NCBI RefSeq assembly: GCF_003434055.1 | Contig: NZ_QVEX01000012.1 | Location: 91,544-155,543, forward strand | DNA: 64,000 nucleotides | Origin: Enterocloster aldenensis | Lineage (GTDB): Bacteria; Bacillota; Clostridia; Lachnospirales; Lachnospiraceae | Direction of reading: 5' to 3' | In this document: piece after piece, positions 1 through 7,769 of the stretch | Layout of the letters: the number at the start of each line of letters is the position of its first letter | Numbering within the stretch: position 1 is the first letter of the stretch | Notes under the pieces: generated by a model | Told to the model about the DNA's origin: nothing | Seen by the model: the letters and a program-made list of their open reading frames with translations, nothing else | Databases searched by the model: none | Program-made: the position numbers and the translations under genes

Positions 1-2
1 TC

Positions 3-266
3 CTGAACCCTTTTCATGTACAGTATATTGCGGTGCCGCGGATTGACAGTATGGATGTAAGGCTGGATGGACTGACTGCGGACAGGAAATATGCACGGCA
101 GATCAGTGTGCATCTTGTAGTTGATGGAAAAGCGTATAAAATGCAGGCGTGTTCCATGGGCCGCTTTGGAACGGTAGTCACTCATCCCACAGTCTCAAAA
201 AGACATGGAATCATGTTTAGCCGGCAGGGCTGCCGGGCAATACATAACAAAATGGGAGAAATGGAT
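3..266 (+). other. Open frame running in from the left window edge, unidentified
   Basis: From the left edge to the NeuD-like gene this frame has no stop codon and is in frame with that gene. The roughly 76-88 residues resemble no family I know, and codon third positions are not clearly biased. It could be the C-terminal part of a gene cut by the window, an N-terminal extension of the acyltransferase, or chance. A good Shine-Dalgarno before position 267 favours a separate start for the downstream gene. Confidence 0.25.
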
Positions 267-890
267 ATGAAACGTTTATTAATTTGGGGAGCCGGGGACC
301 AGGGGACTGTGACTTTGGACTGTGCCCTGGCAATGAGGCAATACGATGGGATTGATTTTCTGGATATGAAGGAGAAAGGCCATCGGGAGATTCCGGGATA
401 TCATATTCATGAAGAGGCAAAGGTTGATTTAAAGCATTTCCTTCAATCCTATGATGAGGTTATTGCTGCAGTTGGCAGTAATGAACTGCGCGAGAAGAAG
501 ATTAACCAGGTGAAGGCATGGGGGATTCCGTTGGCGGCAATCGTCCATCCCACTGCCATCATCAGCCCGTCCGCCAGTATTTCCCAGGGGTGTACCGTGC
601 TGGCCCGCGCGGTAATTAACCCCAATGCGCGGATTGGGATTGGATGTATCATAAATACCGGTGCGATTGTGGAACATGACTGTGTGGTGGAGGATTTTGT
701 GAATATCTGTCCGGGAGTGTCCATGGCCGGACATACACGGATTGGAAGAAAGTCGTTTATAGGAATCGGGAGTACGGTTATTGATGATATTAGGGTGGGA
801 AAAGAAGTGGTGATTGGAGCCGGAGCCGCCGTAATCCGGGACATACCGGATTACGCGGTTGCGGTGGGGGTTCCGGCTAAGGTCAGGTAG
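267..890 (+). CDS. NeuD-family sugar O-acyltransferase (left-handed beta-helix)
   Basis: Predicted 207-residue acetyltransferase of the NeuD/PglD type, which adds an acetyl group from acetyl-CoA to an amino or hydroxyl group of a nucleotide-linked sugar. The N-terminus (KRLLIWGAGDQG) is the Rossmann-like substrate-binding part. From about residue 95 onward, hexapeptide repeats (for example HPTAIISPSASI, NPNARIGIGCIINTG, GAIVEHDCVVEDF) form the beta-helix, and it ends with the usual GVPAKVR. The histidine in VEHDC matches the family's catalytic base. The start at 267 was chosen because GGGAGAA sits six bases upstream; 261 is also possible. No other sialic-acid or glycan gene is visible, so the substrate is unknown. 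Confidence 0.8.
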   Translation: MKRLLIWGAGDQGTVTLDCALAMRQYDGIDFLDMKEKGHREIPGYHIHEEAKVDLKHFLQSYDEVIAAVGSNELREKKINQVKAWGIPLAAIVHPTAIISPSASISQGCTVLARAVINPNARIGIGCIINTGAIVEHDCVVEDFVNICPGVSMAGHTRIGRKSFIGIGSTVIDDIRVGKEVVIGAGAAVIRDIPDYAVAVGVPAKVR

Positions 891-968
891 CAGCTGTATT
901 TTGAGGGCTGAGGGAAAGCCGCTTCCGTATTGCCGGATCACATGGATGACAGCGGTATGGAGACTGGG

Positions 969-1781
969 TCATGAAATCCCGGCCTGCCCGACCTCTACCT
1001 TCAGCTGCAGTTCCGTCACCTGTTCCTCCACATGCTTGGTGGTATGGATGTCAATCCACAAAAGCTCCAGCAGGGGACCCCGGATTGCCATGCCATTGTC
1101 CCTGGCATACTGGAGAAGCTGGGGCACATAGGTGCGCGTCTGCCTGAAGCTGCCGCAGTAGCATACCGACAGGTAGGATCCTGCCTCAATGTGATGCTCC
1201 CCGTCCGGATGAAGGATGAACACTGCGTCATATTGCTGGCAGCGCCCGTCCAGGGCATCGGACAGGTTGACAAAGGAGCCCATCTGGTTGTTGCCGATGA
1301 TATACTGTCGGTCCGGTCCAAAGGATACCAGCTGCTTAATCAGGATATCCATTTCCTCGTCCGTCTCGTAGCTCTGCATGATCCGGTGGCAGGGCCTGGG
1401 CGGCATTTCTTTTAAAACAATCCGGCCAAGGACAAGCTTCCCGGCCTGGGTTATGGTTTCCCGTCTTGTTATGATATTATCCCGCAGGGAGTTGAGCCTT
1501 GCAATCTGCTGGTCTATTACATGCATTTCCTTTTGGAACAGCTCCAGGGTTGAGCCGATGCTTCTGTTTTCAATATAGGAACGTATCTGGTCCATGGAAA
1601 AGCCCAGCTCCCTTAAGTCGCGGATGACATTGAGGCACCACAGGTCCTCGGTGCGGTACACGCGGTAGCCGTTGGGCGCCCGGCGGGGAACCAGGATGCC
1701 AAGTTCCTCGTAATAGCGCAGGATGTCCGTGCTGATGCCGTATAATGCTGCAATCTCCCCAATCTTATAAAATGTTGACAT
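969..1781 (-). CDS. MerR-family regulator with GyrI-like effector-binding domain
   Basis: A 270-residue BmrR/TipA-like one-component regulator. Residues 1-75 form the MerR winged helix (YKIGEIAALYGIS, LRYYEELGIL, NGYRVY), followed by a coiled coil (about 80-115) for dimerisation and a C-terminal ligand-binding domain (about 120-265). Proteins of this design twist a promoter with an over-long spacer when they bind a lipophilic cation or drug. It is divergent from the MATE exporter at 1887, and the intergenic operator has exactly the required geometry, so it very probably activates the exporter and represses itself. The ligand cannot be read from sequence. Confidence 0.9.
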   Translation of the reverse strand: MSTFYKIGEIAALYGISTDILRYYEELGILVPRRAPNGYRVYRTEDLWCLNVIRDLRELGFSMDQIRSYIENRSIGSTLELFQKEMHVIDQQIARLNSLRDNIITRRETITQAGKLVLGRIVLKEMPPRPCHRIMQSYETDEEMDILIKQLVSFGPDRQYIIGNNQMGSFVNLSDALDGRCQQYDAVFILHPDGEHHIEAGSYLSVCYCGSFRQTRTYVPQLLQYARDNGMAIRGPLLELLWIDIHTTKHVEEQVTELQLKVEVGQAGIS

Positions 1782-1813
1782 GTCATCTCTCCTAAATATG
1801 GCAAAAATTGCTG

Positions 1814-1844
1814 TTTACCTTGGTATTATACCAAGGTTTATACT
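1814..1844 (+). promoter_or_regulatory. MerR-type promoter/operator for the MATE exporter
   Basis: The -35 TTTACC (1814-1819) and -10 TATACT (1839-1844) are separated by 19 bp. A perfect palindrome with 10-bp arms around one central base (1817-1837; ACCTTGGTAT / ATACCAAGGT) fills the spacer. The 19-bp spacer with a centred dyad is the hallmark of MerR-family activated promoters. Confidence 0.9.
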
Positions 1845-1854
1845 TTATTTGCAA
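1825..1854 (-). promoter_or_regulatory. Divergent promoter of the merR-like gene
   Basis: On the minus strand TTGCAA (1854-1849) and TATAAT (1830-1825) are 18 bp apart. The -10 lies inside the palindrome 1817-1837, so regulator bound there would block its own transcription. Confidence 0.6.
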
Positions 1855-1886
1855 GATTAGCTGTGTGAATAAAAAGGAGAAGGATC

Positions 1887-3239
1887 ATGAATTTCGAAGG
1901 AGTGTCACTGAAGAAATCATTTTGGAGGTTTGTCTGGCCGTCTGTTCTGGCCCAATGGATATTTGCGCTGTATACCATGGTGGATGGGATGTTTGTGGCC
2001 AGGGGTGTGTCGGAGGTGGCTTTATCAGCTGTTAACATTGCGTCGCCCTTTGTGAATTTCCTGTTTTCCGTGTCCATTCTTTTTGCAGTGGGCACATCCA
2101 CCATTGTGGCTATTTTCCTGGGACAGGGAAAGCACAGGGAAGCCAACCAGGCCAATACGCAGAACCTGGCGGTCTCAGGCCTGATTGCATTGATGATCAT
2201 GGCAGCCGTATGGCTGTGCCTGGACCCGCTGGTGATGTTTTTGGGGGCAACTGAATCCACGGTTGGATACGTGCGGCAGTATATCCTGTCCATCCTGCCG
2301 TTTACCTGGTTTTTTATAAGCTCCTACACCTTTGAGACACTGGTTAAGACCGATGGGTACCCGCGCTTTGCCGCCATTGCGGTGACAACGGGCGCGCTGA
2401 CAAACTGCGTCCTGGATTACCTGTTTGTCATGGTGTTCCACTGGGGCATAGGGGGCGCCGGTGTGGCAACCGGGATTTCACAGATGCTGACCGTATTTTT
2501 ATACTTGAGGCATTTCCTTAGTGAAAAGGCAACCATAAGGTTTGCAAAACCTGACTGGAATTTCGCACAGTTCTGCCGGGTGGTGAAGATCGGGCTTTCC
2601 TCAGGACTTACGGAACTGTCGGCCGGTTTCACGGTGTTTATGTTTAACCACGCCATCTTACGCTGTATTGGGGAACAGGGGATTGTCAGCTATACCATCA
2701 TTGCATATGTGAATACCATCGTGGTCATGTCCATGGTGGGGATTGCCCAGGGCATCCAGCCGTTAATCAGCTTTTATTATGGAAAAGGGCAGCAGGAGGC
2801 GTGCAACAGGCTGCTCAGGTATGCGGTTACAACCGCTGTGGGTATGGCAGGAACCGCATTCCTGGCATCCATGGCAGGCGCGGATGGGATGGTTTCCCTG
2901 TTTATTTCCAAAAACCTGGAAAGCCTGAGGGAGTACTCCGCGGCCGTGTTCCGGATTTTCAGCCTATCGTTCCTGGTGCTGGGATTTAATATTGTGGGCG
3001 CCGGATATTTTACAGCCATTGAGCGGCCTAAGGAGTCCCTGGTGATTTCCCTGGGAAGGGGAATGGTCATCATGGCCGGGGCCCTGGCCGGCTGTATCGC
3101 CCTGGCGGCCGGCCGGGGAATCTGGTGGGCGCCGACGGTTTCGGAGACAGTGTGTCTGGGTATTACGCTTATATTGGTGTGCCGTCATATCAGGCGGGAA
3201 ACTGCAATGACAGGCGCGCCGGTCATGGAGGAATCATGA
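1887..3239 (+). CDS. MATE-family multidrug/cation efflux transporter
   Basis: A 450-residue membrane protein with about 12 hydrophobic segments and the two-fold MATE architecture. The N-terminal half carries SLKKSFWRFVWPSVLAQ and later VDGMFVARGVSEVALSAVN, the usual signature around helices 1-2. The family exchanges Na+ or H+ for drugs or organic cations across the cytoplasmic membrane. The start follows AAAAGGAGAAGG at a normal distance. It is divergent from a MerR/GyrI-like regulator and carries a MerR-type promoter, so it is likely induced by its own substrates. Which substrates cannot be said. Confidence 0.9.
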   Translation: MNFEGVSLKKSFWRFVWPSVLAQWIFALYTMVDGMFVARGVSEVALSAVNIASPFVNFLFSVSILFAVGTSTIVAIFLGQGKHREANQANTQNLAVSGLIALMIMAAVWLCLDPLVMFLGATESTVGYVRQYILSILPFTWFFISSYTFETLVKTDGYPRFAAIAVTTGALTNCVLDYLFVMVFHWGIGGAGVATGISQMLTVFLYLRHFLSEKATIRFAKPDWNFAQFCRVVKIGLSSGLTELSAGFTVFMFNHAILRCIGEQGIVSYTIIAYVNTIVVMSMVGIAQGIQPLISFYYGKGQQEACNRLLRYAVTTAVGMAGTAFLASMAGADGMVSLFISKNLESLREYSAAVFRIFSLSFLVLGFNIVGAGYFTAIERPKESLVISLGRGMVIMAGALAGCIALAAGRGIWWAPTVSETVCLGITLILVCRHIRRETAMTGAPVMEES

Positions 3240-3316
3240 TTCCCGGCCCTGAAATACATGGCAGACCCCGTATAAGACATCTATAAAAGATATCGCAGCT
3301 AACTCCGATGAAGTCT

Positions 3317-3342
3317 GATCTGGCCGCCGCCGCGGCCAGATC
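3317..3342. terminator. Hairpin downstream of the MATE gene
   Basis: Perfect 11-bp GC-rich stem (GATCTGGCCGC / GCGGCCAGATC) with a 4-base loop. It lacks a following T-run, so it may be a weak terminator or an mRNA 3-prime stabiliser. Confidence 0.5.
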
Positions 3343-3383
3343 CGTGGGATAGATAATCTGACTATCCCGGACTGGATTTTTAG

Positions 3384-3391
3384 TGTATAAT
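3384..3391 (+). promoter_or_regulatory. -10 promoter element of the radical SAM gene
   Basis: A consensus TATAAT (3386-3391) preceded by GTG lies 50 bases before the start codon. No good -35 is visible at 17 bp. Confidence 0.5.
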
Positions 3392-3440
3392 AGATGCTGT
3401 CAGCAGTGCGCAGAATAGACCAAAAGAGGAGAAGAATGAG

Positions 3441-4529
3441 ATGCCGCCGTTAAATCTTTTAATAAAGCCGTCTTCCGGCATGTGCAGCCTGAACTGCACC
3501 TATTGCTTTTACCATGACCTGATGAGTAAGAGGGAGGTCCCGTCTTACGGCTTCATGTCGGAAGAGACAAGCCGGGCGCTGATCCGCAAGGCGCTTGCAT
3601 ATGCCACGGGCCAGTGTTCGTTTGGGTTCCAGGGAGGGGAACCGACCATGATCGGTCTGGATTTCTACCAAACGTTCGTGGAGCTGGTAAAGGAATACAA
3701 CCACAAGAACCTGGAAATCAGCTACTTCATACAGACCAACGGATACCTTCTGTCTGAGGAATGGGTGCGTTTCCTGGCAGATAACCATTTCCTCATCGGA
3801 ATTTCCCTGGATGGGACCATACATACCCACAACCGCTACCGAAAGAATTATGATGGAAAGGGATCCTTTGACCAGGTCATGGATACCATTGGGCTCTGTA
3901 ACCGATATAAGGCAGAATATAATATCCTGACCGTGGTCAATAAGGCCACGGCCATGAGCGTACGGAAAGTATACCAGTTCTACCGCAGGCAGGATTTCCG
4001 TTATCTGCAGTTCATCCCCTGCCTGGACCCCTTGGGCAGTGAAAAGGGAAAGGAGGAATATTCCCTTCTACCCGAGGAATACGGGCGTTTTCTCTGTGAA
4101 CTGTTCGATTTGTGGTATGATGATTACTGCCATGGACACCTGATATCCATCCGCAACTTTGATAACTATCTGGGCATGCTTAAGGGGTATCCGCCCGAGG
4201 CATGTGACATGCGGGGACAATGCAGTATCCAGCATGTGGTGGAGGCTGACGGAAGCATATATCCCTGTGACTTCTATGTGCTGGACCAATGGAAGCTGGG
4301 CAATATACGGGAAGAGGAGTTTGGGGGTTTTGCCGCAAAAGAACAGGCGGTGAAGTTCATGGAACTGTCCCGGAACCAGGACGGGGAATGCAGAAGCTGC
4401 CGGTATTTTAAGCTTTGCAGGGGAGGCTGCCGCAGGGTCCGGGAAGAAAACGGACAAGGGCGCAATTACTTCTGCAGGTCCTACAAAATGTTCTTTGATC
4501 ATGCCTTAGGACGGCTGATGAAAATGTGA
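3441..4529 (+). CDS. Anaerobic sulfatase-maturase-type radical SAM/SPASM enzyme
   Basis: A 362-residue protein strongly resembling clostridial anSME, which oxidises a cysteine or serine of a sulfatase to formylglycine in the cytoplasm. The radical SAM cluster motif is C15-x3-C19-x2-C22 (CSLNCTYC), followed by FQGGEPT and QTNG. The C-terminal SPASM domain carries CDMRGQC, YPCDFYVLDQW and CRSCRYFKLCRGGCRR, giving the cysteines for two auxiliary [4Fe-4S] clusters. The opening MPPLNLLIKPSSGMC is characteristic of the anSME group. No sulfatase gene is present in the window, so the substrate must be encoded elsewhere. A maturase for another peptide is a weaker alternative. Confidence 0.88.
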   Translation: MPPLNLLIKPSSGMCSLNCTYCFYHDLMSKREVPSYGFMSEETSRALIRKALAYATGQCSFGFQGGEPTMIGLDFYQTFVELVKEYNHKNLEISYFIQTNGYLLSEEWVRFLADNHFLIGISLDGTIHTHNRYRKNYDGKGSFDQVMDTIGLCNRYKAEYNILTVVNKATAMSVRKVYQFYRRQDFRYLQFIPCLDPLGSEKGKEEYSLLPEEYGRFLCELFDLWYDDYCHGHLISIRNFDNYLGMLKGYPPEACDMRGQCSIQHVVEADGSIYPCDFYVLDQWKLGNIREEEFGGFAAKEQAVKFMELSRNQDGECRSCRYFKLCRGGCRRVREENGQGRNYFCRSYKMFFDHALGRLMKM

Positions 4530-4612
4530 GGTATGGAAAAATCTGCCTGAACCGCGGCCAACCAGCGGGAAAAAGAAAGGTTTAAGGCAGGAAATATAGT
4601 TGAAGGATGTAA

Positions 4613-4648
4613 ACAAAAGCCGTGGCAGCAGACTGCCCCGGCTTTTGT
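4613..4648. terminator. Bidirectional terminator between the convergent anSME and HPr-like genes
   Basis: Stem ACAAAAGCCG/CGGCTTTTGT (10 bp) continued, after one mismatch, by GGCAG/CTGCC. A-rich and T-rich flanks lie on both sides, so it can work for both converging genes. Confidence 0.8.
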
Positions 4649-4679
4649 CCGTCTCAGGATTCCAAGCGGAACAACATTC

Positions 4680-4913
4680 CTATACAATAAACTTTGCGAT
4701 TTTCTTCCTCAAATCCCTGCATCCGTCCTCGTCAATATGAAGGACCAATTCCACGGTGCGTGAAATTGCGAGATAGAGAACACCCAGTATGGACTTGGCA
4801 TCCACAATCTGGCGGCCATATTTGATATCAGCGTCATAATCAAAGAGGCTGATGGTATTGACAAAATCAACCACCTGATTTGGCTGTTCGAACCTGACTA
4901 ACATGCTTGTCAT
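4680..4913 (-). CDS. HPr/Crh-like protein lacking the active-site histidine
   Basis: A 77-residue protein with the HPr fold signature VDAKSILGVLYLAIS, where Ser41 aligns with the regulatory serine (Ser46) of HPr that HprK phosphorylates. The region that should carry GLHARPA reads QPNQVVDFVNTI and has no histidine, so it cannot act as a PTS phosphocarrier. It resembles Bacillus Crh in keeping the serine site, but it is a separate, shorter type. Such proteins are common in Lachnospiraceae; their role (CcpA co-repressor, PTS decoy or unrelated) is not established. The start has AAAGGAGTG eight bases upstream. It is monocistronic. Confidence 0.75.
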   Translation of the reverse strand: MTSMLVRFEQPNQVVDFVNTISLFDYDADIKYGRQIVDAKSILGVLYLAISRTVELVLHIDEDGCRDLRKKIAKFIV

Positions 4914-4932
4914 AAGTATTCACTCCTTTGTA

Positions 4933-4951
4933 GAACATTCAATTCATGTTC
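4933..4951. promoter_or_regulatory. Inverted repeat upstream of the HPr-like gene
   Basis: GAACAT - 7 bases - ATGTTC is a perfect 6-bp dyad 20-38 bases upstream of the minus-strand start codon. A candidate operator; no binding protein is assigned. Confidence 0.3.
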
Positions 4952-5129
4952 TTATAAGTATAGGAGGTATGGTCCGGTTTTTCCATGGTAAGATTTTTGG
5001 ATTTCATGCAAAATTTAACGAAGAGCCCGGCAGCCGCTGCCCCACCAGGCCTCTTTTTGGGGGGCGGGGGACTATCTGGGCCATGGGGGCTATTAAAATA
5101 TTAAAAAAATATAAAGTCAGCAGGGTATA

Positions 5130-5158
5130 TTGACAACATAGAAAATGCGTGTTATATT
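5130..5158 (+). promoter_or_regulatory. Consensus housekeeping promoter of hsp20
   Basis: TTGACA (5130-5135), 17-bp spacer, TATATT (5153-5158), 56 bases before the start codon. No CIRCE element (TTAGCACTC dyad) is present, so HrcA control is unlikely. Confidence 0.8.
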
Positions 5159-5213
5159 ACATATAGAACAAAACAAACAACAACTTTATTTCATAGAAAA
5201 GGAGAGATGATTT

Positions 5214-5633
5214 ATGTTGATGCCTAGTATTTTTGGAGAAAACTTATTGGATGACTTTTTTGACTACCCATTTGGCAGAAGCAGCACCTTTGATATGATG
5301 AATACAGATATCAAGGATACGGATGCAGGTTATGAGATTACCATGAACATGCCTGGAGTAAAAAAGGAAGATGTAAAGGCTGAATTAAAGGACGGTTATC
5401 TTACCATCCGGGCCACGGCCAATACCAGCAAGGACGAGAAGGGGTCTGACGGCAGATACATCCGCAGGGAGCGCTATTCAGGTTCCTGCAGCAGAAGCTT
5501 CTATGTGGGGGATGCAGTGACCGAGCAGGACATCAAGGCTAAGTTTGAGGACGGCACCCTGAAGATGCTGGTTCCGAAAGCAGAGAACAGGCCCGCGGTG
5601 GAGGATAAGAAGTATATCCCCATTGAAGGATGA
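5214..5633 (+). CDS. Hsp20/alpha-crystallin small heat-shock protein
   Basis: A 139-residue ATP-independent holdase chaperone. The short N-terminal arm (MLMPSIFGENLLDDFFDYPF) is followed by the alpha-crystallin domain from about residue 30 to 130, with the family patterns YEITMNMPGVKKEDVKAEL, YIRRERYSGSCSRSFYV and the closing FEDGTLKMLVPK. A canonical AAAGGAGAG precedes the start. The gene stands alone between its own promoter and a terminator. Length and arrangement are typical for clostridial Hsp18-like proteins. Confidence 0.93.
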   Translation: MLMPSIFGENLLDDFFDYPFGRSSTFDMMNTDIKDTDAGYEITMNMPGVKKEDVKAELKDGYLTIRATANTSKDEKGSDGRYIRRERYSGSCSRSFYVGDAVTEQDIKAKFEDGTLKMLVPKAENRPAVEDKKYIPIEG

Positions 5634-5740
5634 AGCTGTGGATCCCGTCAAGGTAAGGGCATAAAATAAAGGAAAGGAATAAAAAGACAGAGGGTGATGA
5701 CAGGAAGATGAAATTAAGATAAGACAGGATAAAATAAGAT

Positions 5741-5784
5741 AAGATTAAGATAAGGTAAGATTAAGATAAGGTAAGATTAAGATA
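5741..5784. repeat. 16-bp tandem repeat, 2.75 copies
   Basis: AAGATTAAGATAAGGT occurs at 5741-5756 and 5757-5772, then partly at 5773-5784. It lies directly before the terminator; related 'aagat' runs extend back to about 5705. Probably slippage-prone intergenic DNA. Confidence 0.85.
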
Positions 5785-5832
5785 AAAAAAGATGGCGTGC
5801 CGGCCTCAGTTAACCGGCACGCCATCTTTTTT
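5784..5832. terminator. Strong bidirectional terminator between hsp20 and the FUSC gene
   Basis: Perfect 13-bp stem (GATGGCGTGCCGG / CCGGCACGCCATC, 5791-5803 and 5814-5826), 10-base loop, A-run on the left and T-run on the right. It serves both converging genes. Confidence 0.95.
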
Positions 5833-5859
5833 CCGCTGCAGGAACCAATGCACCGTGTG

Positions 5860-7614
5860 TCAAACCAGGTGCCCGGCCTCGAATACCGGGGCATCCATCC
5901 GCTCCTCAATCCGCATCCGGTGGGCATTATGTACCTTTTCCCTGCACTTTGCCAGAATGTCCGGAACCTCCGCCCAATCCTCCAGATACGCGTTGCTGGC
6001 CAGCTTTTCCTCCTGAAGATGGGCCTGGATGACCAGGCTGTAATACAGCTGGGTATCCACATAATCGGCGCTGCATATACGGGTCAGGAGTTCTGTCAGG
6101 GTCTGGTATTTGGTCAGCAGATGTCTGGTGGCCATGGAGCGGCTGTAGGGGATGATATAGCAGTTGGCAATCAGTCCAAGGGCTGCGCCGGCCAGGATAT
6201 AACCCAGGCGGATGATGAATATATTTCCCACCTGCCAAAAGCCGAATGCATTCATGAACACAGCGCCTCCCAGGGCGCCGATGGTGGAACAGGCAAATGT
6301 CTCGGCGTAATCGGTAAAATAAAATGAGAGGTAACCGGAGAGCATCATGGCGGCGGTGCGTCCGGCGGCCGAGGGAACCAGGGAATAAATCACAACAGAG
6401 GCCAGGCCGCCGGTTATAGTTGCCAGAATCCGCTTCTTTGTCTTGGCAGGCACATCATCTGCATAGGGCAGGGATACGGAGGCCAGGGTGAACAGGAGCC
6501 ATCTGCCGTGGGGCATCCCAAGGGCCTGCACCAGGCAGGCGGCTGCGGACAGCACCAGGGCCGTGCGCAGCGCGTAAACAGCCCGCACCGGGCTTAGGTC
6601 CAGGGCTGCCATGAGGCGGAACCGGAAGGACAGGGAGGTTTCGCGGTAGCGGGACCTGTTCTGGGGGTCTGTCATGTGCAGTAGCCTGTCGCGGATATAA
6701 TTCAGGCTGTTCTGGAACAGGACAGAGGTCTTGCTGCTTTCAGGGGCAGCAGGGACAGAGGAATCAATAAGGGGGATGCCACCTGTTTCCTGCTGGAGAA
6801 AGGAATGAAAAGCAGCCAGCCGGGAGCGTACATTTATTAGCAGGTCACGGTCATTGCGGCACAGGGGGGCAGGCAGTTCATTGATAAGGACCAGCAGGTG
6901 TTCCAGGCCGCGGCCCGCGTCTACCATGTAGAAACTGGCGTCGGAGATACAGAGGATCCGTTTCCTGCGCTCATATACGGTCCGGCTTAGCTGATACAGC
7001 CGGCTGCGCATATAAGGGAAATCCGGCGCATCCACACTGCCCTCCAGACGGCTGCCAATATAATGGCTGATCATATCAATCATCCCGCATAAGACATCCT
7101 TTGCTGTCTCAACCACCCGTTTCCTTCCCATGAACCACTGGTACAGCATGATGGACACGGCCCCGGCCAGCATGGCCATAAGCCTTCTGGGAAGCTGCGC
7201 CCCGCTGACAGGGGAAATGTATATCAGGAACAGATAGGATAAGATGTAAGGGAAATACAGATGGCTGGAGTACTCATAAGTAAATGCATACAGGATCCCC
7301 AACAGTGTGACGAAATTAATCATAAACGACATGGGCATGGGAAGGGCATTTACCCAGTAGGCGGCCAGCGCCATCCAGACCAGCACCAGGGACTGGGCAA
7401 TCAGGTGGCGGACAGGAGCAGCGGTCAGGTCACGGGCCATGGAGGCGGACATCATGATTGTGAAAATGACGCCCACAATGGAATTTTCCGGGCCGAAAAT
7501 GAGCTGGAAGACATTGATGTATGCAACAATAAAAATAAAACTGAGTGTGCCGAAGCGGAATTTGTCCCGTACCGGCGCGGGAATCTTAAACCGGATGTTC
7601 ATGAATGTATGCAT
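5860..7614 (-). CDS. FUSC-family inner membrane exporter-like protein
   Basis: A 584-residue protein of the fusaric-acid-resistance / aromatic-acid-exporter type (YccS/YhfK-like). Two hydrophobic blocks (about residues 20-165 and 345-470), each with 5-6 predicted membrane helices, surround a large cytoplasmic linker; a C-terminal helical tail follows. The second block contains RTALVLSAAACLVQ and GRWLLFTLASVSLPY, the usual FUSC core. The family is linked to export of aromatic or weak organic acids, but the substrate here is not readable. It is divergent from a MarR regulator with a shared operator, which supports an inducible detoxification role. Confidence 0.8.
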   Translation of the reverse strand: MHTFMNIRFKIPAPVRDKFRFGTLSFIFIVAYINVFQLIFGPENSIVGVIFTIMMSASMARDLTAAPVRHLIAQSLVLVWMALAAYWVNALPMPMSFMINFVTLLGILYAFTYEYSSHLYFPYILSYLFLIYISPVSGAQLPRRLMAMLAGAVSIMLYQWFMGRKRVVETAKDVLCGMIDMISHYIGSRLEGSVDAPDFPYMRSRLYQLSRTVYERRKRILCISDASFYMVDAGRGLEHLLVLINELPAPLCRNDRDLLINVRSRLAAFHSFLQQETGGIPLIDSSVPAAPESSKTSVLFQNSLNYIRDRLLHMTDPQNRSRYRETSLSFRFRLMAALDLSPVRAVYALRTALVLSAAACLVQALGMPHGRWLLFTLASVSLPYADDVPAKTKKRILATITGGLASVVIYSLVPSAAGRTAAMMLSGYLSFYFTDYAETFACSTIGALGGAVFMNAFGFWQVGNIFIIRLGYILAGAALGLIANCYIIPYSRSMATRHLLTKYQTLTELLTRICSADYVDTQLYYSLVIQAHLQEEKLASNAYLEDWAEVPDILAKCREKVHNAHRMRIEERMDAPVFEAGHLV

Positions 7615-7646
7615 CTCCTTTGTTCTGGCTGATAATTGGATAGTGG

Positions 7647-7679
7647 TTGACTTTGATTACATTTCATATATAATCAAAG
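7647..7679 (+). promoter_or_regulatory. Promoter with MarR-type operator between the FUSC and marR genes
   Basis: TTGACT (7647-7652), 16-bp spacer, TATAAT (7669-7674). A perfect 9-bp dyad CTTTGATTA (7651-7659) / TAATCAAAG (7671-7679) overlaps the -35 end, spacer and -10. Its size and AT-rich character fit a MarR dimer site. Confidence 0.75.
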
Positions 7680-7769
7680 AGAAAAAGTCATAGAAGTATG
7701 ATAGTCATATTTTATTTACTAATTAACAAGGATAGCATTTTAATGGGAATTTGTCAATGGGAGAAGAAT

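Noticed and set aside
5130..5213. CIRCE element before hsp20
   Set aside because: No TTAGCACTC-N9-GAGTGCTAA dyad is present; only an ordinary promoter is seen.
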